NCBI RefSeq assembly: GCF_051400755.1
Contig: NZ_JBLFFL010000004.1
Location: forward strand, 1 to 64,000
From: Parapedobacter sp051400755
GTDB taxonomy: Bacteria > Bacteroidota > Bacteroidia > Sphingobacteriales > Sphingobacteriaceae
DNA length: 64,000 nt
Direction: 5' to 3'
Shown here: positions 5,227-13,707 of the stretch, piece after piece
Layout of the letters: each line of letters begins with the position of its first letter
Numbering within the stretch: the stretch's first letter is position 1
Notes under the pieces: generated by a model
What the model was told of the DNA's origin: nothing
What the model saw: the letters and a program-made list of their open reading frames with translations, nothing else
Databases searched by the model: none
Translations under genes and position numbers: made by a program

Positions 5227-8022
5227 TTAATTTTGTACGGGTACACCACCCATCTTATTGAAATCCCAGGTAAGGGAAAACATCAGGAAGCGGGTGATTG
5301 TTGTGTAACTGTTTTGTGTGAACATGTTGTTGTTGGCCGAACGGCTAAAGCCTCTATTCTGGTTGAAGATGTCGTTCATGCCTACGGAAAAGTTAAGGGT
5401 TTCTCCTTTGAGGAACTTTTTGCTCACGGAGGCATCAACAATGAACTGTTCAAAATCTTCATCAAACGTTTCGGTCGGACCGGTGTAGGTATACCTACCA
5501 ACCGAATTGATCTGGAATTTCCAGGGCAGGTAAATATTGAAAGAGTAATAACCACTTAACCCCCACCCGTTGTTGTTCTGTTGCTGTTGCAACGACGACT
5601 GCCCGAAGGTGTAGGTCGGACCGAAATCGATGTTGAAATCGTATTTTTTCTGGATGTATTGCCGCAGGTTGAGGCTGCCGGAATAGGTGGAACTCTGCGT
5701 CTTGTTCAGCTGGCCATTGGTTAAATTATAGTAAACGTTGCCGTTCGTATTCAGTCCGGCGCCGACGTCAATATTCCATTTTTTGATTTTCTTGCTGAAG
5801 TTGGAGTAGAAATAATAATTCATGGGCGTTTCATCATCCAGGTTCGCATACTGGAACGTATTCCGCCCGACGGAATCCGTATAGGTATTGCTCACAATCG
5901 GATTGCTGGTGTTTGAAAAACTACCCATAAAATAGACATATTGATTGCCGAGCACCTTAAATGAGTTGTATGACATACTAAACCGATTGGTGTATGATGG
6001 TTTGAGATCGGGATTGCCTAATACAATGTTCATGGGGTCATCATTCACCCGCACCGGCTGTATCTGGTTGATCGATGGCTGGGTATTATTCCCGTTGTAT
6101 GATGCGGTAAATGATTTCTGCTGTGAAAAACGGTACTGGTACCGCAATTGGGGGTTATAATTGGTAAAACTCCGTTCAAAGCGATTATCCGAGTACCGGT
6201 CGGTCTGATCAAACTGCACGCGGCTCATGCGTGTACCGGCGTTGAGCGTGGACCTCCCTTTCTTGAAATTGAATATGGCGCCCAACTGGTTGGACAGTTG
6301 GTTCAGCTTGAAATCATTGCTATACAGCGAATCCATATCTGAATAATCGCCGGTACCGACTGGATTGAAAGACTGCCTGAGGGAGGTGCCATTATTGGCA
6401 GTCAATCGATAATTCAGCACCAAGGTAAGTGTTTGGGTGAACGGTTCGGAGTAGGTAATATTGGAATTGAACACCGAACTCTTGGTGTCGTTGATCTTCA
6501 TTTGGTCGACCACCAATACGCTATCGACCACTCCTGCGTCATAAAAGGAGTTTTCTGAATAGAGGAATCCGTTCGATTTGCTTTCGTTGATCGACTCATT
6601 GAGTTCCCAGGAAAGCGTGCGCCCCTTCTTGCGCAGTTTTTTGGTCCACAGCGCCGTGAGGTAGGCACTCTGCCCATCGGTATCATTGGTGGTGCGGCGG
6701 GTCGACTCATTGAGCATAGCCCCTGCCCCGTCGGTACCTGCCGATTGGTTAAACTCCGTCGTTTCCCCATTTCGGAGCGTTCCGTCTACGGTCACTTTCA
6801 GCGTCGATGTCGAATCGAACTGCGTTTCGAAAATGGCCCCGCCCCGCTGCCGGAATATCCGCCGGTCAAAGGTCTGGCCGGATACCGTGTTGATGGTTCC
6901 GGACGGGAGGTTATTCTCGGTGATCGTGTTGCTGGAACCTTTTACGCCCAACTCACCGATCTTATAGTTACCGTTGATGGATTGCTTGCCGTCATTCCAC
7001 TTATTGCTGTAAAATACCCCGCCGTTCAGCGCCGAGGGGATCCCTCGGCCGTCGTAGCGGCCGCCCCACGACTCGATGTCGTCCTGTCCCCCACCAATAC
7101 TGATCATGACGTTTCCATCATCCGTAAATGACGTGCTGCCGGAGGGCGAGTAACGGTCGGCATCCTGCCAGCTCAGTCCTGTGCGGCCGGTATTGCCAAT
7201 GGTACCAAAGGCGGAGAAGCGTTGTTTATTATCGAAACGGTTGAACATGGCCTGGCCCTGGTACATATCGTTGGTGCCGACGCCCGCATCCACTTTGCCG
7301 AAATACCCCTTTTTCTTATCATCCTTCAGGGTGATGTTGAGGGTCTTGGAGCGTTCGCCGTCATCCACACCCGTAAATTCGGCCTGGTCACTTTTCTTGT
7401 CATACAGCTGCACCTTGTCGACCATATCCCCGCGGAGGTTGCGGGTCACCAACGTCGGATCGTCGCCGAAAAACTCTTCGCCATCGACCAGCACCTTGTT
7501 GACCGTCTGTCCTTGGGCGGTTATTTTTCCGTCCTGGTCCACCTGTATACCGGGCAATTGCTTCAGCAGGTCTTCTACTTTGGAGTTGGGCTGTATGGTA
7601 AAGCTTGCCGCGTCGTACTCCGTCGTATCCCCCCGGATGGTAATGGCCTGCCGCCGGTTTACCAATACTTCCTCCAGTAGCTTCGAACGGAGCACCAACC
7701 CCAGATTGCCAAGGTCGACCTCGTTGACGGTGCTGTCTACCTTAACACGCTGCACATAATCGGCATATTCCGGAAAAGTGGCAAAAATAATATACTCCCC
7801 CGTATCCAAACCGCTTAATACGAAACGCCCCGAGGCGTCTGTGCGCGTAAACCGGTAAAGCATGGAGTCCTGGGCATGTACGAGTACAATGGATGATTTA
7901 GCGAGCTTCATGCTGGAAGCGGTATCGACCACGGCGCCCTTGATGGCGTAGCCGTTTTCTTGGGCTTTGGTAACGAACCCGCATGAACACGCCATCAATA
8001 GCGCAATGAGAAGTCTCTTCAT
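5227..8022 (-). CDS. TonB-dependent-receptor-like outer membrane beta-barrel protein
   Basis: A 931-residue outer-membrane protein. Residues 1-20 are a signal peptide with a Cys near its end (ALLMACSCGFVTKAQ). Residues about 27-115 form a carboxypeptidase-regulatory-like domain (GAVVDTASSMKLAKSSIVLV, then TDASGRFVLSGLDTGEY). A plug-like region follows (VEDLLKQLPGIQVDQDGKIT, NKVLVDGEEFFGDDP), and the rest is a barrel rich in Tyr, Asn and Ser. It resembles the OMP_b-brl_3 group often paired with GLPGLI proteins, and that partner follows 5 bp downstream. A classical TonB box was not identified, so whether it is energised by TonB is open. A Bacteroidota -7 element lies about 90 bp upstream. Confidence 0.9.
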   Translation of the reverse strand: MKRLLIALLMACSCGFVTKAQENGYAIKGAVVDTASSMKLAKSSIVLVHAQDSMLYRFTRTDASGRFVLSGLDTGEYIIFATFPEYADYVQRVKVDSTVNEVDLGNLGLVLRSKLLEEVLVNRRQAITIRGDTTEYDAASFTIQPNSKVEDLLKQLPGIQVDQDGKITAQGQTVNKVLVDGEEFFGDDPTLVTRNLRGDMVDKVQLYDKKSDQAEFTGVDDGERSKTLNITLKDDKKKGYFGKVDAGVGTNDMYQGQAMFNRFDNKQRFSAFGTIGNTGRTGLSWQDADRYSPSGSTSFTDDGNVMISIGGGQDDIESWGGRYDGRGIPSALNGGVFYSNKWNDGKQSINGNYKIGELGVKGSSNTITENNLPSGTINTVSGQTFDRRIFRQRGGAIFETQFDSTSTLKVTVDGTLRNGETTEFNQSAGTDGAGAMLNESTRRTTNDTDGQSAYLTALWTKKLRKKGRTLSWELNESINESKSNGFLYSENSFYDAGVVDSVLVVDQMKINDTKSSVFNSNITYSEPFTQTLTLVLNYRLTANNGTSLRQSFNPVGTGDYSDMDSLYSNDFKLNQLSNQLGAIFNFKKGRSTLNAGTRMSRVQFDQTDRYSDNRFERSFTNYNPQLRYQYRFSQQKSFTASYNGNNTQPSINQIQPVRVNDDPMNIVLGNPDLKPSYTNRFSMSYNSFKVLGNQYVYFMGSFSNTSNPIVSNTYTDSVGRNTFQYANLDDETPMNYYFYSNFSKKIKKWNIDVGAGLNTNGNVYYNLTNGQLNKTQSSTYSGSLNLRQYIQKKYDFNIDFGPTYTFGQSSLQQQQNNNGWGLSGYYSFNIYLPWKFQINSVGRYTYTGPTETFDEDFEQFIVDASVSKKFLKGETLNFSVGMNDIFNQNRGFSRSANNNMFTQNSYTTITRFLMFSLTWDFNKMGGVPVQN

Positions 8023-8108
8023 AGTTGTTTTATGCTACAGTTGCTGCGTATTGGTAAAAGCTTCGCTGCATGTTAGGTTATTATGTTAGTTGTCCGATTC
8101 CAGTTGCG

Positions 8109-8116
8109 CAAATATA
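8109..8116 (-). promoter_or_regulatory. -7 promoter element (minus strand) for the barrel/GLPGLI operon
   Basis: Read on the minus strand this is TATATTTG, matching TAnnTTTG, about 87 bp before the start of the barrel gene. No good -33 element was found at the ideal distance. Confidence 0.45.
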
Positions 8117-8260
8117 AAACTAAAATATTAGTTTTTGTATATTTCGTTAAGATTTAACATTTTCTTGATATTCGGCCTAAAACGGCTTTATTTCGATTAT
8201 GTCGTAAATATACGAATAATTAGTAATTATACAAGGCAGGTGAGAGATCGCTAACTTGCC

Positions 8261-8268
8261 TATCTTTG
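8261..8268 (+). promoter_or_regulatory. -7 promoter element that decides the start of the M20 dipeptidase gene
   Basis: TATCTTTG matches TAnnTTTG. It lies inside the longest open frame (which opens at 8256), so translation must begin downstream; the first ATG is at 8304. Confidence 0.6.
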
Positions 8269-8303
8269 GCAAATTAGCTAAGTTTGCAGCAAAGCCTTAC
8301 GCA

Positions 8304-9671
8304 ATGCAAAAAATCAAAGAATACTTAGCAGCGAATCAGCAACGTTTTTTGGACGAACTGTTTGAGCTGCTCCGGTTCCCATCGGTGAGCGCGGATCCGA
8401 AATATGCAGCAGATGTACGTAGTGCCGCGGAATACGTTGCCCAAAAATTGCGGGACGCCGGTGCTGACCGTGTGGAGGTATGCCTCACGGCTGGTCATCC
8501 CGTCGTATACGGGGAAAAGATCATCGACGCCACAAAACCTACGGTGCTGGTGTACGGCCATTATGATGTGCAACCGCCCGACCCGCTGGAACTGTGGGAA
8601 ACACCGCCATTTGAACCTACCGTTCGCGACGGCAAAATATTCGCCCGCGGTGCGTGTGATGACAAGGGGCAGTTTTACATGCATGTGAAGGCCTTTGAGC
8701 TGATGCAAGCCACAGGTACCTTGGCGTGCAATATCAAATTCATGATCGAAGGCGAAGAAGAGGTGGGATCGGACAACCTCGGCACGTTTGTAAAGGCAAA
8801 CAAGGAACGGTTGGCCGCCGATGTGGTGCTCATCTCGGATACCGCCATGATCAGCCTGGATACGCCTTCACTGGAAACCGGCTTGCGCGGATTGTCTTAC
8901 CTGGAGGTGGAGGTGACCGGACCGAACCGCGACCTGCATTCGGGTGTGTACGGCGGTGCGGTGGCTAATCCGATCACCATCTTGGCGAAGCTCATCGCAT
9001 CCTTGCATGACGAGGACAACCGGATCACGATACCGGGCTTCTATGATGAGGTGGCTGAACTCAGCGGTGAGGAGCGCAAGGCCCTGAATGAGGCGCCGTT
9101 CGATGAAGCCGTGTACAAAGCGGACCTGGGCGTACGGGCCCTGTGGGGCGAAAAGGGGTATACCACCATTGAGCGCACAGGCATACGTCCCACGCTGGAG
9201 CTGAATGGCATTTGGGGCGGGTACATCGGCAAAGGGGCCAAAACGGTGTTGCCCGCAAAGGCATCGGCTAAGATCTCCATGCGGTTGGTACCCAATCAGG
9301 ATTCGGATGCAATCACGGCGCTGTTCACCGAGCACTTCGAACGCATGGCACCCGACTATGTGACCGTGAAGGTAACGCCCCATCATGGCGGACAGCCAGC
9401 GGTGACGCCCACGGACAGCGCGGCTTACCGGGCGGCTGAGAAAGCCATCGAGGAGGCATTCGGCCGGAAGCCGATTCCGACACGCGGCGGGGGCAGTATT
9501 CCCATTGTGTCGTTATTCGAGAACGAACTGGGACTCAAAACGGTGCTGATGGGCTTTGGGCTGGACAGCGACAATTTGCATTCGCCCAACGAGAAATACG
9601 ATATCGCTAATTATTTCAAAGGCATCGAAACCATTCCATTATTCCATAAGTATTTTGCCGAACTGAGTTAA
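8304..9671 (+). CDS. M20 family dipeptidase/metallopeptidase
   Basis: A 455-residue M20-type metallopeptidase of the CNDP-like dipeptidase group, cytosolic by the lack of a signal peptide. Metal and catalytic residues are present: H86 and D88 in VYGHYDVQPP, D119 in RGACDDKGQ, and the Glu pair in EGEEEVGS (about 151-153). The dimerisation-domain segment DLHSGVYGG, with its His, and the late HSPNEKY motif complete the family pattern. Such enzymes cleave dipeptides during peptide recycling. The frame is open from 8256, but a promoter element lies within that extension, so the ATG at 8304 is preferred. Confidence 0.92.
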   Translation: MQKIKEYLAANQQRFLDELFELLRFPSVSADPKYAADVRSAAEYVAQKLRDAGADRVEVCLTAGHPVVYGEKIIDATKPTVLVYGHYDVQPPDPLELWETPPFEPTVRDGKIFARGACDDKGQFYMHVKAFELMQATGTLACNIKFMIEGEEEVGSDNLGTFVKANKERLAADVVLISDTAMISLDTPSLETGLRGLSYLEVEVTGPNRDLHSGVYGGAVANPITILAKLIASLHDEDNRITIPGFYDEVAELSGEERKALNEAPFDEAVYKADLGVRALWGEKGYTTIERTGIRPTLELNGIWGGYIGKGAKTVLPAKASAKISMRLVPNQDSDAITALFTEHFERMAPDYVTVKVTPHHGGQPAVTPTDSAAYRAAEKAIEEAFGRKPIPTRGGGSIPIVSLFENELGLKTVLMGFGLDSDNLHSPNEKYDIANYFKGIETIPLFHKYFAELS

Positions 9672-9690
9672 CGACGAGGACGTGAACGGG

Positions 9691-10434
9691 ATGACACGCA
9701 TGTTACGAAAAACGCACAGATGCCTTTATTTGGCATCTGTTTTAGTTTTCTTCGTACTTTTTTTTCCCGTATTGGCTGTCCTCGCCCGAGACCCCGAGCG
9801 GCATTTCCATCGCATTGCGCGGTGCCGCCGAATCATCGGCTTCCTGGGTTCCACACTGGTCGGCGTGTTTTACCGCTTTACATTCGAAACCCCCATCGAT
9901 TGGTCGAGGCCTTACATTATCTGCGCCAACCACACCTCCAACTTGGACATTACAGCCATGGTATTGCTCTGTCCGTCGGCCTTTTCCTTCATGGGGAAAA
10001 TCGAGCTGCTGGATAATCCGGTCACCGGCCTGTTCTTCAAGACCATCGACATCCCATTGAACCGTCAAAGTAAACTATCGGCCTTCAGGGCGTTCAAAAA
10101 AGCCGAAGGGAACCTCCGGCAGGGACGCACCATGGTCATCTTTCCGGAAGGGCATATCGGCGAGGAGTTTCCGCCACGGCTGTACGACTTCAAAAACGGC
10201 CCGTTTAAATTGGCCATCGAAACGCAGGTGCCCGTTATCCCGGTGGTCATCCACAATGCATGGAAAGTCTTTTGGGATGATGGCAAAAAATTGGGCAGCA
10301 GGCCCGGGATCATCGAGATCGAAATCCTAAAACCCATTGAAATGACTGGTCTTCGGCTGGAACACGCAGACCGCCTGCGGGACGATGTGCGCGACCGGAT
10401 AAAAAAAAGCTGGAACCGAACCGGGGGTATGTAA
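9691..10434 (+). CDS. Lysophospholipid acyltransferase family protein (PlsC-like)
   Basis: A 247-residue membrane-bound acyltransferase. A hydrophobic N-terminus (LASVLVFFVLFFPVLAVL) precedes the catalytic H-x4-D box NHTSNLD (H81, D86) and the later FPEGHIGEE substrate-binding block. Enzymes of this fold acylate 1-acyl-glycerol-3-phosphate or related lipids; the exact acceptor cannot be told. The frame opens with GTG at 9682, with ATGs at 9691 and 9700. A purine run at about 9675-9680 is best spaced for 9691. It follows the dipeptidase by 19 bp and may be cotranscribed. Confidence 0.88.
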   Translation: MTRMLRKTHRCLYLASVLVFFVLFFPVLAVLARDPERHFHRIARCRRIIGFLGSTLVGVFYRFTFETPIDWSRPYIICANHTSNLDITAMVLLCPSAFSFMGKIELLDNPVTGLFFKTIDIPLNRQSKLSAFRAFKKAEGNLRQGRTMVIFPEGHIGEEFPPRLYDFKNGPFKLAIETQVPVIPVVIHNAWKVFWDDGKKLGSRPGIIEIEILKPIEMTGLRLEHADRLRDDVRDRIKKSWNRTGGM

Positions 10435-10475
10435 CTTTTACTATCTTCGTACGTCTTATCAAATAAACAGAATTT

Positions 10476-11234
10476 ATGTCATCACAGTCACTCATTCAAA
10501 TCAGGGATATTGGACGCAAATACGTCATCGGTGCGGAAACCATCCACGCTTTGAAATCAGTGACCCTTGAAATCAACAAAGGCGAATTTGTGGCATTGAT
10601 GGGGCCGTCGGGCTCGGGCAAGTCTACGCTGATGAATATCTTGGGCTGCCTGGATACCCCTACCCGCGGGGAATATATCCTCAACGGCATCAATGTGAGT
10701 GAAATGACCGATGACGAGTTGGCCGAGGTGCGCAATAAGGAGATCGGCTTCGTTTTCCAAACGTTCAACCTGCTGCCGCGATCCACTTCGTTGGACAACG
10801 TGGCCCTGCCACTGATCTATGCCGGATATAGCAAAAAAACGCGGGAAGAGATGGCCCAAAAGGCACTGGAAAGCGTAGGATTGGGCAACCGCGTCGATCA
10901 CAAGCCGAATGAGCTTTCCGGTGGCCAACGCCAACGGGTGGCCGTAGCCCGCGCCTTGATCAATAATCCTTCCATTATCCTAGCCGATGAACCCACGGGT
11001 AACCTGGATACTAAAACGTCCATCGAGATCATGGGACTGCTGGAAGAAATCCATTCGCATGGCAACACGATCATCCTCGTGACCCACGAGGAAGATATCG
11101 CCCAGCATGCGCACCGCATCGTCCGCATGCGGGACGGTCTTATTGAAGACGATTATCCCAATAAAGACATTAAAAATGTGTCGCCCCGCCTCACCGCGCT
11201 GCGCGAGAAGGGTTCCGATTTCGAGAACATCTAA
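10476..11234 (+). CDS. ABC transporter ATP-binding protein (MacB/LolD-like)
   Basis: A 252-residue ATPase of the MacB/LolD type. Walker A is GPSGSGKST (43-51), the signature is LSGGQRQRVAVARAL, and Walker B is IILADEPTGNLD with an H-loop in VTHEED. The FVFQTFNLLPRSTS Q-loop is typical of lipoprotein-release or macrolide-type exporters. No permease gene is adjacent, so the partner lies elsewhere. The C-terminal extension after RMRDGLIEDD is short. A -7-like element (TATCTTCG, one mismatch) sits at about 10441-10448, suggesting its own promoter. Confidence 0.9.
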   Translation: MSSQSLIQIRDIGRKYVIGAETIHALKSVTLEINKGEFVALMGPSGSGKSTLMNILGCLDTPTRGEYILNGINVSEMTDDELAEVRNKEIGFVFQTFNLLPRSTSLDNVALPLIYAGYSKKTREEMAQKALESVGLGNRVDHKPNELSGGQRQRVAVARALINNPSIILADEPTGNLDTKTSIEIMGLLEEIHSHGNTIILVTHEEDIAQHAHRIVRMRDGLIEDDYPNKDIKNVSPRLTALREKGSDFENI

Positions 11235-11361
11235 TCATCGAAAACGCCGTTTTTTTGTCATAAAAACAACCAAAACCATTAGCAAAATACTAGTTTACAA
11301 GACATTAGCTTCTTATTAAAAAATATTGACAAAAAATTCAAAAATCATAATAGAAATATTA

Positions 11362-11369
11362 TATTTTTG
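11362..11369 (+). promoter_or_regulatory. -7 promoter element for the DUF2795 gene
   Basis: TATTTTTG matches TAnnTTTG and ends 29 bp before the ATG at 11399. The surrounding sequence is A+T-rich. Confidence 0.55.
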
Positions 11370-11398
11370 CGCAAAAATGAAACTTAAATTGATAGGTT

Positions 11399-11620
11399 AT
11401 GTATTGGACATTAGAGTTAGCCTCACATTTGGAAGATGCACCTTGGCCAGCAACGAAAGACGAGCTTATCGACTATGCTATACGCTCGGGTGCACCAGTG
11501 GAAGTAATTGAAAACTTACAGGCACTGGAAGACGATGGTGAGCCTTATGAAAATATAGAAGAGATTTGGCCGGACTATCCCACTAAAGATGATTTCTTCT
11601 TCAACGAAGATGAATACTGA
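11399..11620 (+). CDS. Small acidic DUF2795 family protein
   Basis: A 73-residue acidic protein, highly conserved in Bacteroidota: WTLELASHLEDAPWPATKDE, then LIDYAIRSGAPVEVIENLQA, ending DFFFNEDEY. It fits the DUF2795 family, whose function is unknown; the central part resembles a small helical domain. It has its own promoter and terminator, so it is a single-gene transcript. No membrane segment or metal motif is visible. Confidence 0.85.
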   Translation: MYWTLELASHLEDAPWPATKDELIDYAIRSGAPVEVIENLQALEDDGEPYENIEEIWPDYPTKDDFFFNEDEY

Positions 11621-11627
11621 AGCATAG

Positions 11628-11663
11628 CCGCCCCGCACGATAACGTCCGGGGCGGTTTTGTTT
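11628..11663 (+). terminator. Intrinsic terminator after the DUF2795 gene
   Basis: CCGCCCCG (11628-11635) pairs with CGGGGCGG (11648-11655), followed by TTTTGTTT. It closes the preceding transcript before the trp leader. Confidence 0.9.
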
Positions 11664-11751
11664 AACGCTGGCAACCATGGCCAATTTCAACAATTTATTT
11701 TCACATCCTTGCATCTTTGAAAACAAAAAGCCATATTTGCCTCACAAGAAA

Positions 11752-11799
11752 ATGATTTTTCAGACAGGACATATTACTTGGTGGTGGCATAGCAATTAA
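11752..11799 (+). CDS. Trp operon leader peptide (Trp-Trp-Trp)
   Basis: A 15-codon reading frame encodes MIFQTGHITWWWHSN and stops with TAA at 11797-11799. Three consecutive TGG codons (11779-11787) in so short a peptide just before trpD are the hallmark of a transcription attenuator that senses charged tRNA-Trp. A near-consensus -7 element (CATCTTTG, 11712-11719) lies 33 bp upstream. When Trp-tRNA is scarce the ribosome should stall at the three TGG codons and change the RNA folding downstream. Confidence 0.85.
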   Translation: MIFQTGHITWWWHSN

Positions 11800-11877
11800 G
11801 GCTGTGGCAACCTCCTATTGTAAGTAATAATTACTGATACGTATAGCGGCTTGCCCATCATCGGCAGGCTTTTTTTG
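11788..11877 (+). promoter_or_regulatory. Transcription attenuator of the trpDFBA operon
   Basis: Stem 1 pairs CATAGC (11788-11793), just after the Trp codons, with GCTGTG (11801-11806). The terminator pairs GCTTGCC (11849-11855) with GGCAGGC (11863-11869) around a 7-nt loop, followed by seven T. GGCAA (11806-11810) can instead pair with TTGCC (11851-11855), the left arm of the terminator. A ribosome stalled at TGG would free GGCAA and prevent termination. trpD starts 13 bp after the T-run. Confidence 0.82.
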
Positions 11878-11889
11878 TGGTTATAGAGT

Positions 11890-12885
11890 ATGAAACAAAT
11901 CTTAGCGCATCTCTTCGAGTTTAAGACCTTCACCAAAGGTGAGGCGTATGAGATACTGACCAATATCGCCTCGGGTAAGTATAATCACTCGCAGATCGCG
12001 GCGTTCATGACGGCCTATGGCATGCGGAGCATCCGCGTGGAGGAACTGGAGGGCTTCCGCGATGCGATGTATGACCTGTGTCTGCAATTGGATTTCCCGG
12101 GCTACCCGCTCATCGACCTTTGCGGCACTGGCGGCGACGGCAAAAATACGTTCAACATCTCCACCCTGGCTTCTTTTGTGGTGGCAGGGGCCGGATACCC
12201 GGTGGCCAAACACGGCAACTATGGCGTCTCGTCTGGATGCGGATCGTCCAATGTGATGGAGCATTTGGGTTATCAGTTTACCAACGACAGGGACGCCATC
12301 CATAGGCAGCTGGACACCGCTAACATCTGCTTCCTCCACGCCCCGCTGTTTCACCCTGCGATGAAGACGGTAGCGCCGATCCGTCGCGAATTGGGCGTGA
12401 AAACATTTTTCAACATGATCGGGCCATTGGTCAATCCGACCAACCCCCGCTATCAGTCGGTGGGTGTATTCAGTCTGGAACTGGCACGCCTGTATGGTTA
12501 TCTGTATCAACAGACGGATAAGCAATATACCATTCTTCATGCGCTGGATGGCTATGACGAAATTTCCCTGACAGGCGATTTCAAAACCATCAGCAACACG
12601 GGAGAGCGTATTTTCAACATCCAGCAGCTGGGCTTTGAGCCGCTTGGACCGGAAAGCATACATGGCGGGGAAACGGTGGAAGAGGCGGCCAAGATTTTCT
12701 CAGCTGTAATCAATGGTCAGGGCACCGCAGAGCAAAACAACGTCGTACTCGCCAACGCGGCCATCGCCATACAGACCTTCCATCCGGAGAAAAGCTTCGG
12801 CGACTGTTATTACGAAGCCGAGGCGTCGTTGATGGGAAAAAAAGCGCTGGAAAGTTTTAACCGACTGGTGAATGGTGGTCGGTGA
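11890..12885 (+). CDS. trpD: Anthranilate phosphoribosyltransferase
   Basis: A 331-residue TrpD that transfers phosphoribose from PRPP to anthranilate, the second step of tryptophan synthesis. The PRPP loop is CGTGGDGKNTFNIS, followed by KHGNYGVSSGCGSSN and a KTFFNMIGPLVNP block, all family hallmarks. It is the first structural gene after the Trp attenuator. The last residues (NGGR) and the TGA stop are encoded by the first unit of a 14-bp tandem repeat starting at 12875, so the native end may have been altered by the repeat. trpE and trpG are not adjacent. Confidence 0.95.
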   Translation: MKQILAHLFEFKTFTKGEAYEILTNIASGKYNHSQIAAFMTAYGMRSIRVEELEGFRDAMYDLCLQLDFPGYPLIDLCGTGGDGKNTFNISTLASFVVAGAGYPVAKHGNYGVSSGCGSSNVMEHLGYQFTNDRDAIHRQLDTANICFLHAPLFHPAMKTVAPIRRELGVKTFFNMIGPLVNPTNPRYQSVGVFSLELARLYGYLYQQTDKQYTILHALDGYDEISLTGDFKTISNTGERIFNIQQLGFEPLGPESIHGGETVEEAAKIFSAVINGQGTAEQNNVVLANAAIAIQTFHPEKSFGDCYYEAEASLMGKKALESFNRLVNGGR

Positions 12886-13000
12886 TGAGTGGCCAGTGAT
12901 CGGTGGTCGGTGATGGGTGGTTAGTGATCGGTGGTCAGTGACGAGTGGTCGGTGATGGGTGGTTAGTGATCGGTGGTCAGTGACGAGTGGTCGGTGATGA
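12875..13000. repeat. Nine tandem 14-bp units between trpD and trpF
   Basis: Nine consecutive 14-mers such as GTGGTCGGTGATGG, GTGGTTAGTGATCG and GTGGTCAGTGACGA run from 12875 to 13000. Three of them form a 42-bp higher-order unit that occurs twice exactly (12903-12944, 12945-12986). The first unit supplies the last codons and stop of trpD. Related units occur at 51982-52036. Confidence 0.93.
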
Positions 13001-13012
13001 ACGGCCCCAGTG

Positions 13013-13068
13013 TCTGATGTCTGTTGTCTAATGTCTAATGTCTGTTGTCTAATGTCTAATGTCTAATG
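13013..13068. repeat. Eight tandem 7-bp units (TCTAATG type) before trpF
   Basis: Units TCTGATG, TCTGTTG and TCTAATG repeat eight times with exact 7-bp period. Each TCTAATG unit contains an ATG. The last one (13066) is in frame with trpF, but the ATG at 13081 outside the repeat is the more natural start. Confidence 0.93.
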
Positions 13069-13080
13069 TCCAAAAAAACA

Positions 13081-13707
13081 ATGAAACCGAAAATAAAGAT
13101 ATGTGGCTTGCGGTATCCGGACAACATCCGGGAGGTGCTGGCCTTACATCCGGACTACATCGGTTTCATCTTCCACCCTACCTCTAAGCGGTTTGTGGGG
13201 TCGCTGGATGCAGGGTGGGTGGCCGGATTGGACGGGGCAAAAAAGACCGGTGTTTTCGTCGATGCCGCCATCGGTGACGTGCGGACGGCTGTAGCACGGT
13301 ATCAATTCCAGGCCGTGCAGTTACATGGCGGGGAAAGTCCGTCCTATTGCGCCGAATTGAAGGATCTTGGCGTGGAGATCATGAAGGCCTTTGGCATCAG
13401 CGAAGGGTTTGACTGGACTGCATTGGGAGATTATGAAGCGGTGGTGGACTACTACCTGTTTGACACGCGAAGCGACCAGCATGGCGGCACTGGCGTGCGC
13501 TTCGACTGGGGGCTGTTGGATGGCTATCGGTCGGCGAAACCCTTCTTCCTGAGCGGGGGCCTCGATGCCGAAAACATCCGGGAGGCACTGCTTTTGGGGG
13601 ACAGCCGCCTCTATGCGCTGGACCTCAACTCGAGGTTTGAAACCGAGCCCGGCTTGAAAAATATTGAATTATTGAAACGAACGTTACAAACCATCAACGA
13701 TGAGTGA
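13081..13707 (+). CDS. trpF: Phosphoribosylanthranilate isomerase
   Basis: A 208-residue TIM-barrel isomerase that converts phosphoribosylanthranilate to CdRP. It begins MKPKIKICGLRYPDN with the catalytic Cys in KICGL, and has the general-acid Asp segment YLFDTRSDQHGGTG and the phosphate-binding FLSGGLDAENI. Translation could also begin at 13066 in the 7-bp repeat, adding five residues. The 3' end overlaps trpB by 8 bp. trpC, which usually lies near trpF, is missing here, so indole-glycerol-phosphate synthase must be encoded elsewhere if the strain makes tryptophan. Confidence 0.93.
   Translation: MKPKIKICGLRYPDNIREVLALHPDYIGFIFHPTSKRFVGSLDAGWVAGLDGAKKTGVFVDAAIGDVRTAVARYQFQAVQLHGGESPSYCAELKDLGVEIMKAFGISEGFDWTALGDYEAVVDYYLFDTRSDQHGGTGVRFDWGLLDGYRSAKPFFLSGGLDAENIREALLLGDSRLYALDLNSRFETEPGLKNIELLKRTLQTINDE

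Noticed and set aside
11326..11511. 61-codon frame before and across the DUF2795 gene
   Set aside because: Overlaps the promoter and the conserved DUF2795 frame; a shadow.
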